Below, piece after piece: positions 1 through 4,633 of a stretch of 5,691 nucleotides of DNA. The stretch's first letter is position 1. Each line of letters starts with the position of its first letter. The notes below the pieces were generated by a model. It did not search any database. It was not told the origin of the DNA and saw only the letters and a list, made by a program, of their open reading frames with translations. Made by a program: the position numbers and the translations under genes. This DNA is from Verrucomicrobiota bacterium (GTDB lineage Bacteria > Verrucomicrobiota > Verrucomicrobiia > Chthoniobacterales > UBA10450): positions 1-5,691 of the forward strand of contig QHOR01000124.1 of NCBI GenBank assembly GCA_003219395.1. The letters run 5' to 3'.

Positions 1-2
1 AA

Positions 3-245
3 GCGTTCGATCCTGTTGCAATGGACAAAGCGCGCCAGGTCATCCGCGACGATCGTATCACTTACTGCGAGAGCCTCTCGGCGGCACTGCTCGACATCGA
101 TGCCCTTATTGTGGTCACCCCGTGGCCACAGTTTCGTGAGGTTCCCGCGCTTCTGCGGGGACGCCACCCGGTCCCCCTGTTTGTTGACGTACGGCGTGCC
201 TTTGAACGTGGAAGTGTGGAGCGCTACGAAGGTATCGGTTTGTAG
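3..245 (+). CDS. Nucleotide-sugar dehydrogenase (UDP-glucose/GDP-mannose dehydrogenase family), C-terminal end, 5' partial
   Basis: Only the last 80 residues are inside the window; the frame is open from the first full codon at position 3. The start AFDPVAM matches the segment (usually A-Y-D-P-x-A) that opens the UDP-binding C-terminal domain of this family (PF03720). It is followed by a DALIVVTPWPQF block, matching the family's 'gadalvi-T-W-x-x-F' core, and by a closing FVDVRRAF...YEGIGL, matching the 'D-x-R ... Y-x-G-I-G' end. Family members oxidise the C6 hydroxyl of UDP-glucose, UDP-N-acetyl sugars or GDP-mannose to an acid in two NAD-dependent steps in the cytoplasm. The Rossmann domain and catalytic Cys lie upstream of the window, so the substrate cannot be named. 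The ATG at 21 is an internal Met. The stop is 9 bases before the epimerase gene, which suggests one operon. Confidence 0.85.
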   Translation, partial: AFDPVAMDKARQVIRDDRITYCESLSAALLDIDALIVVTPWPQFREVPALLRGRHPVPLFVDVRRAFERGSVERYEGIGL

Positions 246-247
246 GA
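244..247 (+). promoter_or_regulatory. Ribosome binding site of the epimerase gene, overlapping the upstream stop codon
   Basis: AGGA sits 7 bases before the ATG at 255 and shares its first two bases with the TAG stop (243-245) of the dehydrogenase. This supports the 255 start and suggests translational coupling of the two genes. Confidence 0.55.
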
Positions 248-254
248 TGTACTT

Positions 255-818
255 ATGGAATTCAGGGAAACAGCACTTAAGGGAGCTTTTGTGATCCGGC
301 AGACAAAGATCCAGGATAATCGCGGGTATTTCGCGCGTGCCTGGTGCCGTGAAGAGTTCATCCAGCATGGTCTGAACCCCGACATGCTCCAGCTCAACAC
401 CGCGTTCAGTTTTCTCCAAGGCACTCTTCGAGGTATGCACTACCAGGAAAAGCCCCACGAGGAAGCTAAACTCATGCGCTGCACCCGAGGCGCCATCTAC
501 GACGTAATCATCGACCTCCGCGCTGATTCGCCGACACGCGGGCAGTGGCATGGAGAGGAACTCACCAGCAGCAACGGTACCATGCTTTATGCCCCGGAAG
601 GGTTCGCTCATGGCTACCAAACCCTTGTCAACGACACGGAAATGTATTATATAACGTCCGCCCTTTACGCTCCCCAGGCGGCACGAGGCGTGCGTTATGA
701 CGCTGTGACTTTCGGCATTCGCTGGCCGCTTCCGGTCTCAGTGATATCGGAGCAGGACCGGAAATGGCCGGATAACTGCGATGAGCCCCATACATCTGGC
801 ATTATAATTCAACATTAG
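255..818 (+). CDS. rfbC: dTDP-4-dehydrorhamnose 3,5-epimerase family protein (RmlC/RfbC-type cupin)
   Basis: At 187 residues this is the usual length of the family, cytoplasmic cupins that epimerise C3 and C5 of nucleotide-linked 4-keto-6-deoxyhexoses. Visible landmarks in order are DNRGYFAR (21-28), RGMHYQ with the catalytic base His62, AKLMRC with Lys72, IYDVIIDLR (81-89), YAPEGFAHGY with His119, Tyr132 in the YITSALYAP segment, and SEQDR with Asp168 as the likely dyad partner of His62. His62, Lys72 and Tyr132 align with the active-site residues of characterised RmlC proteins, so the enzyme should be active. The start follows a good AGGA site. It stands between a sugar dehydrogenase and a SAF-domain oxidoreductase, without rmlA, rmlB or rmlD in view. 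The true substrate may therefore be another nucleotide 4-keto sugar (for example CDP-linked) rather than the dTDP-rhamnose precursor. The gene symbol is given at family level. Confidence 0.9.
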   Translation: MEFRETALKGAFVIRQTKIQDNRGYFARAWCREEFIQHGLNPDMLQLNTAFSFLQGTLRGMHYQEKPHEEAKLMRCTRGAIYDVIIDLRADSPTRGQWHGEELTSSNGTMLYAPEGFAHGYQTLVNDTEMYYITSALYAPQAARGVRYDAVTFGIRWPLPVSVISEQDRKWPDNCDEPHTSGIIIQH

Positions 819-822
819 TTTT

Positions 823-826
823 AGGA
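823..826 (+). promoter_or_regulatory. Ribosome binding site of the SAF-domain oxidoreductase gene
   Basis: AGGA lies 6 bases upstream of the ATG at 833, within the 14-base spacer after the epimerase stop. It fixes the start of the oxidoreductase. Confidence 0.5.
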
Positions 827-832
827 ATCATT

Positions 833-2152
833 ATGGTTATCGCGGATACCGTCTTGGCGCAGCGCGAACGCGACGGCAGTCCGGTGCGTGTAGCGATGGT
901 CGGGGCTGGCGTTACAGCACGGATGATTGCACTTCAGTTGGCCACCCCCATTCCGGGTATCCGTTTGGTAGCGATCGCCAACCGCACGGTTGAAAAGGGC
1001 ACTCAGGCTTTTTCCAATGCTGGGGTGCCGGAATCCGAGGTTGTATTGGACCTCGGCAGGCTTGAAGAGAATATCGATAAAGGTGTTGCTTCTGTTGTGG
1101 AGGAAGCGAACCTCGTTTGCCAAGCTCAGAATATCGACGTCATCGTTGAAGTTACGGGTACGGTTGAGTTTGGATCTCACGTTGCCTTCAACGCCATCCA
1201 TCACCGCAAGCACGTTATCCTAGTTAACGCCGAACTCGATTCAACCGTCGGCCCGATACTCAAATTCCACGCCGAACGGGCCGGCGTCGTGCTGACAAAT
1301 ACTGATGGCGACGAACCGGGAGTGGCAATGACGTTGCTGCGGTATCTGCGCAGCGTGGGTTTGAGGCCGGTGGCAGCCGGGAATCTCAAGGGAATAATCG
1401 ATCGGTATCGGACTCCGGACACACAGCGCGAGTTTGCCACTAAGTACAAGCAGGACGCCGCCAAGGTCACCTCGTTCGCTGATGGGACGAAACTCTCGAT
1501 GGAAGCCTGTATTCTGGCGAACGCCACCGGGTTTAAAGTCGGGCAGCGGGGCATGTATGGTCCCAAGTGTGCCCACGTCCGGGAGATGGCGAAACTATTG
1601 CCGTTGGACGAACTGCTGGCCGATGGCTTGGTTGATTACGCGTTGGGGGCCGAACCTCACACAGGAGCCTTTGTGATCGTGCACGAGGAGCATCCGCGCA
1701 AGCAGAAGGAGTTGGCTTATTACAAGTTGGGAGATGGACCCTGCTACGTTTTCTACACACCTTACCATCTGCCGCACATCCAGATCGCCTCAACCATCGC
1801 CCGCGCTGCCTTGTTTGGCGATGCTACAGTGAGTCCGCTCGGCGGCCCAGTTTGCGAAGTGATCACAATTGCAAAGCGCAATCTCCAGATTGGCGATGTG
1901 CTCGATGGGGTCGGCGGATTCATGGCCTACGGCGTTATCGAGAACGCCCCCGTCAGTGCAAAGCAGAATCTCCTGCCTATGGGTGTTTCTGAAGGGTGCC
2001 GACTCGTTCGAAATACGCCCAAAGACCGACCAATTACGTATGATGACATTGAACTGCCGCAGGATCGCTTGTGTGATCAGTTGCGGACCCAACAATGTCG
2101 CCATTTTCGCGGCGAGATGTGCCTGGAGGAAATGATCAGGAGCCCAAACTGA
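833..2152 (+). CDS. NAD(P)-dependent oxidoreductase, homoserine-dehydrogenase-like with C-terminal SAF domain
   Basis: The 439-residue protein has the layout of the 'predicted homoserine dehydrogenase with SAF domain' group. The N-terminal Rossmann fold has the dinucleotide motif VGAGVTA (Gly24, Gly26) after a beta strand RVAMV, an acceptor-strand segment LVAIANRT (45-52), and the EVTGT turn (106-110) typical of GFO/IDH- and homoserine-dehydrogenase-type folds. A central catalytic-type region follows, with NAELDSTVGP (132-141), TNTDGDEPG (155-163) and the conserved-looking Lys186 in GNLKG. The SAF-like domain is roughly residues 346-410 (AKRNLQIGDVLDGVGG ... DDIELP). There is no signal peptide or membrane segment, so it is cytoplasmic. 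Proteins of this kind occur in polysaccharide clusters, but I know of no settled reaction there. True homoserine dehydrogenase activity is unlikely given the context. I infer a redox or carbon-chain step on the sugar or a sugar-derived side group. It begins 14 bases after the epimerase stop. Confidence 0.85.
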   Translation: MVIADTVLAQRERDGSPVRVAMVGAGVTARMIALQLATPIPGIRLVAIANRTVEKGTQAFSNAGVPESEVVLDLGRLEENIDKGVASVVEEANLVCQAQNIDVIVEVTGTVEFGSHVAFNAIHHRKHVILVNAELDSTVGPILKFHAERAGVVLTNTDGDEPGVAMTLLRYLRSVGLRPVAAGNLKGIIDRYRTPDTQREFATKYKQDAAKVTSFADGTKLSMEACILANATGFKVGQRGMYGPKCAHVREMAKLLPLDELLADGLVDYALGAEPHTGAFVIVHEEHPRKQKELAYYKLGDGPCYVFYTPYHLPHIQIASTIARAALFGDATVSPLGGPVCEVITIAKRNLQIGDVLDGVGGFMAYGVIENAPVSAKQNLLPMGVSEGCRLVRNTPKDRPITYDDIELPQDRLCDQLRTQQCRHFRGEMCLEEMIRSPN

Positions 2153-2204
2153 CTCGCGGCTTGTTTCAATCGAGCTTCATACCTCAACAACGAGACAACA
2201 GATT

Positions 2205-2999
2205 ATGAAAGTGGTGTTATTTTGCGGTGGTTTCGGCATGCGTATGCGCGAATACTCCGAAGCTTTGCCGAAGCCTATGGTGCCGATTGGATATCGTCCC
2301 ATACTTTGGCATGTAATGAAGTATTACGCCCATTACGGACACAAAGACTTTATTTTGTGTTTAGGTTACAAGGCTGATGTTATCAAAAAGTATTTCCTCG
2401 AATATGACGAGTGCGTGTCAAATGATTTTGTCCTCACGCACGGCGGCAAAAACGTAGAACTGCTGAGTAGTGATATCGATGACTGGAACATCACCTTTGT
2501 GGATACGGGACTTACTTCGAACATTGGCCAACGTCTGAAAGCCGTCCAAAGGCAGCTTCAAGGAGAGGAAATATTCCTTGCCAACTACACTGATGGTCTT
2601 TCGGATGTCCCGCTCCCAGCCGTCATTGAATCTTTCAAGAATAGCGAGAATATCGCCTGCTTTGTGGGTGTGAAGCCGCGGGCCAGTTTCCATCTTATCA
2701 CGATGGAGTCCGGTGGGGTCGTGACCAGCATTGAGCACATCGCTAAATCGGGGACGCGGATGAACGGAGGGTTCATGGTATTGCGGCGGGAGATTTTCAC
2801 TTACATGAACAACGGCGAGGAACTCGTAGAAGAACCATTTCGGCGCCTCATTGGCGCGGGCCGGTTGATGGTCTATCCGCATGACGGCTATTGGGCATGC
2901 ATGGACACATTTAAGGAAAAGCAGGACCTTGAAGACCTCTTCAGCCGAGGGGGCGCACCTTGGGCGGTTTGGAATTACGGTCGCGAAATCGAGAAATGA
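2205..2999 (+). CDS. Sugar-1-phosphate nucleotidyltransferase, glucose-1-phosphate cytidylyltransferase (RfbF)-like
   Basis: This 264-residue nucleotidyltransferase has a GT-A-like fold and would join a sugar 1-phosphate to a nucleotide in the cytoplasm. Seen in order are a variant signature GGFGMRMRE (8-16; most relatives have GGxGTRL), LPKPM with Lys23, the RfbF-like block PILWHVMKYYAHYG (32-45), ILCLGYKADVIKKYF (50-64), TFVDTG (97-102), the metal-site segment NYTDG with Asp130 (usually YGDG), MNGGF (186-190), VEEP (208-211) and the end DGYWACMDTFKEKQ (227-240), which matches the RfbF 'DGFW-x-x-MDT-x-x-D/E-K' block. This pattern favours CTP as donor, but the variant signature and the absent EKP lysine make substrate and nucleotide uncertain. 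The start is the only one that keeps the nucleotide-binding N-terminus. It follows a 52-base spacer with no clear Shine-Dalgarno site. It overlaps the next gene by 4 bases. Confidence 0.87.
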   Translation: MKVVLFCGGFGMRMREYSEALPKPMVPIGYRPILWHVMKYYAHYGHKDFILCLGYKADVIKKYFLEYDECVSNDFVLTHGGKNVELLSSDIDDWNITFVDTGLTSNIGQRLKAVQRQLQGEEIFLANYTDGLSDVPLPAVIESFKNSENIACFVGVKPRASFHLITMESGGVVTSIEHIAKSGTRMNGGFMVLRREIFTYMNNGEELVEEPFRRLIGAGRLMVYPHDGYWACMDTFKEKQDLEDLFSRGGAPWAVWNYGREIEK

Positions 3000-3658
3000 T
3001 TTCGTGCAGCTTGAACCGCGTGAAGCGGGTGCTCTGCCTGGGCGCGCACAGTGACGACATTGAAATCGGATGCGGGGGAACGATCCTTAGCCTCATCGAG
3101 AAGTCGAACCGGATCGAGTTCTATTGCCTCGTTTTATGTGCTAACCCGGAACGGACCATGGAAGCCAAACGTAGCGCCAACGCGTTTCTCGCGCGCGCGC
3201 GCAAGAAGACTATCGTGGTGAAATCCCTTCGAGATGGATTCCTCCCCTATCTCGGGCCGCCGGTCAAAGAATGCTTCGAGGAGCTCAAGAAAGTCTTCAC
3301 GCCGGATGTAATCTTCACTCATTGTCGGCATGATCTTCACCAGGACCACCGTCTCGTATGCGAGTTGACGTGGAACACTTTTCGCGATCACTTCATTCTC
3401 GAATATGAGATCCCAAAATACGACGCTGACCTGCGTTCACCGAATTTTTTCGTGCCGTTAACGGAAACCCACGCACGGACGAAAGTGAAGAACCTGATGC
3501 GGTACTTTACAACGCAACAGAATAAGCAGTGGTTCTCCGAGGAATTATTTTATGGCCTCATGCGACTACGCGCCACCGAAGCCGCCTCAGTCACTCGTTA
3601 CGCGGAAGCTTTTTACTGTCGCAAAGTTCTGCTCGAAACCAGTAATCAAGCCATATAA
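2996..3658 (+). CDS. PIG-L family (LmbE-like) deacetylase
   Basis: The family comprises zinc-dependent hydrolases that remove acyl groups, usually N-acetyl, from amino sugars and related glycans. The 220-residue protein starts with a beta strand and the metal motif LGAHSDDIEIGCGGTI. Ligands His18 and Asp21 are present, with Ser where most members have Pro (HPDD). The second metal motif is HCRHDLHQDHR, giving His118 preceded by Asp117. A YEIPKYDADL segment (137-146) and a RYAEAFYCRKV end (201-211) complete a full-length copy. No signal peptide is present, so it acts in the cytoplasm, plausibly on the nucleotide sugar or a precursor. The ATG at 2996 overlaps the preceding TGA as ATGA and is preferred to an in-frame TTG at 2960, which would add 12 residues copied out of the nucleotidyltransferase gene. 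The overlap indicates translational coupling and a shared pathway. The natural substrate is unknown. Confidence 0.87.
   Translation: MISCSLNRVKRVLCLGAHSDDIEIGCGGTILSLIEKSNRIEFYCLVLCANPERTMEAKRSANAFLARARKKTIVVKSLRDGFLPYLGPPVKECFEELKKVFTPDVIFTHCRHDLHQDHRLVCELTWNTFRDHFILEYEIPKYDADLRSPNFFVPLTETHARTKVKNLMRYFTTQQNKQWFSEELFYGLMRLRATEAASVTRYAEAFYCRKVLLETSNQAI
3190..3202 (+). repeat. Short alternating CG tract inside the PIG-L gene
   Basis: Thirteen bases of strictly alternating C and G encode part of the Ala-Arg-Ala-Arg stretch of the deacetylase (residues 66-69). Such tracts can favour Z-form DNA and can slip during replication. Slippage by one CG unit would break the reading frame. At six units the tract may equally be a by-product of GC-rich codon use. 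Confidence 0.5.
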
Positions 3659-3956
3659 CAGGCGTGCGATAAATTCGCTGTCCCCGAATTCTATCCATGT
3701 GTGCGTACCTAATGATCGGAGGCGGATCTCAGGATTGGGGAAGGCGAATGATGTAGGCAAAAGCGTCCCAAGTCGAGTTTCGTCCTCGAAAAGGAGCCGC
3801 ATCTTGCGATACTCCGAACGCAATGCCTCACGCGTATGTTCACCAAAATTCGCACAGCGTAGGCACGGAAACTCCTATCGCCGACCGCCTCGCATTTGAC
3901 TTGCCTATCGACAATCTCCTGAGTAAACCACGTTGATGACGCAGAAGAGTAGAGAT
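3659..3956. other. Intergenic region between the sugar-nucleotide and export modules; no confident gene
   Basis: About 300 bases separate the deacetylase stop from the exporter start, the longest non-coding stretch in the window. No strong GC hairpin followed by a T run, tRNA, or inverted-repeat-bounded element is visible. A TTGACT hexamer at 3896-3901 could be a -35 element for the export genes, but no convincing -10 follows at normal spacing. On the minus strand an open frame from 3874 down to 3587 has protein-like composition, but it has no ATG or GTG start, only a TTG at 3823 or an internal ATG, and it runs into the 3' end of the deacetylase gene. It is treated as a possible remnant, not a gene. 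The region probably carries the promoter of the export module. Confidence 0.5.
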
Positions 3957-4604
3957 ATGCCAAATGGTCGACAATTGCCGAGCACTGATGTGACTCGCTA
4001 TAAGAGCGCTTCGAGCCCGCTCCGTTGTCTTCTTGCTGCCTTGGTTTTTGCCGGCCTCGCATGCGGTGGCTGCCAAAGCCCGCTACCACCTTTGCCGAAT
4101 CCTCCAGGTCCTTACACAGCTGTAAGGCTCTCTCCCGGGGATGTGCTCAAACTTTCCTTTGCCGAGGAAAGCGATCTGGATCAAACGCAAAAGATTCGGA
4201 GGGATGGAAAAATAAGTCTGCCGTACCTTGGGGAAGTAACGGCTGCCGGCAGGAGGGTCATTGATCTCCAACGTGAGCTTACCCGCCGCTACGACGCGTA
4301 TCTAGATAACCCCGAGGTGCTGGTAACGTTAGAGAACGGTTCGGCGACCGTGATCATATCGGGATTCGCCACTTATCCGGGCAAAATTACGTTTGATCGC
4401 CCGACCACTGTGTATCAGGCGATTATGCAAGCGGGCGGAGCCAGTGACTATGGCAGCCTGAGCAATATTCATCTGACTCGCGTCATCAACGGAGTGCAGC
4501 GCACGGAGACGATTAACCTTCGCCCGAATATTCATGGCGAGCCGACAGTACCAAAATACGTTCAGGATGGGGACGTGATCTACATCTCGCGCAGCTTGTT
4601 TTGA
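3957..4604 (+). CDS. Polysaccharide biosynthesis/export protein (short Wza-like OPX protein, Poly_export plus SLBB)
   Basis: Coordinates give a 215-residue product from the ATG at 3957, chosen because purine-rich AGAAGAG lies 7 bases upstream. An ATG at 3936 and a TTG at 3933 are in frame but lack a site. After a basic start (SSPLR) comes a hydrophobic stretch LLAALVFAGLAC ending in Cys pairs (ACGGC), so an exported, probably lipid-anchored protein; the lipobox is imperfect, with Gly at -3. A Pro-rich linker leads to the Poly_export domain (LSPGDVLKLSF ... KIRRDGKISLPYLGEV ... LDNPEVLVTL, about 55-127). One SLBB domain follows (ATVIISGFATYPGKITF ... YQAIMQAGGASDYG ... VQDGDVIYIS, about 130-211). 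The protein stops four residues later. Wza of E. coli is about 380 residues with more SLBB repeats and a C-terminal outer-membrane helix; those parts are absent here. It should form the periplasmic section of a capsule or exopolysaccharide exporter. Confidence 0.9.
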   Translation: MPNGRQLPSTDVTRYKSASSPLRCLLAALVFAGLACGGCQSPLPPLPNPPGPYTAVRLSPGDVLKLSFAEESDLDQTQKIRRDGKISLPYLGEVTAAGRRVIDLQRELTRRYDAYLDNPEVLVTLENGSATVIISGFATYPGKITFDRPTTVYQAIMQAGGASDYGSLSNIHLTRVINGVQRTETINLRPNIHGEPTVPKYVQDGDVIYISRSLF

Positions 4605-4616
4605 TTTTGAGGTGCC

Positions 4617-4624
4617 AGGCAGGG
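4617..4624 (+). promoter_or_regulatory. Probable ribosome binding site of the beta-barrel gene
   Basis: AGGCAGGG in the 29-base spacer ends 9 bases before the ATG at 4634. It supports that start over the in-frame ATG at 4742, which would remove the signal peptide. Confidence 0.35.
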
Positions 4625-4633
4625 CGCGACCAC

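Noticed and set aside
625..653. Possible promoter TTGTCA - 17 bases - TATATA inside the epimerase gene
   Set aside because: The -10 is a four-of-six match and the bases are explained by conserved epimerase codons (LVN ... MYYIT). There is no reason for a start site in the middle of the gene.
821..1213. 130-codon minus-strand open frame opposite the SAF-oxidoreductase
   Set aside because: It is antisense to a gene with clear family motifs and no homology was recognised in it.
3773..3792. Small inverted repeat TCGAG ... CTCGA in the gap as a terminator
   Set aside because: The stem is only five base pairs, lies over 100 bases after the deacetylase stop and has no T run.
3552..3899. 115-codon plus-strand open frame overlapping the end of the deacetylase gene
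   Set aside because: It begins inside the deacetylase in another frame, has a low-complexity basic composition (many Arg, Ser, Pro) and no family resemblance.
3896..3926. TTGACT followed by GAGTAA as promoter of the export genes
   Set aside because: The -35 is good but the -10 is poor and the spacing (19) is off, so it is mentioned only in the gap entry and not called as a promoter.
3709..4089. 126-codon minus-strand open frame across the gap and the exporter start
   Set aside because: It is rich in Arg, Ser and Cys with no recognisable motif, overlaps the exporter signal peptide region antisense, and looks like a shadow frame.
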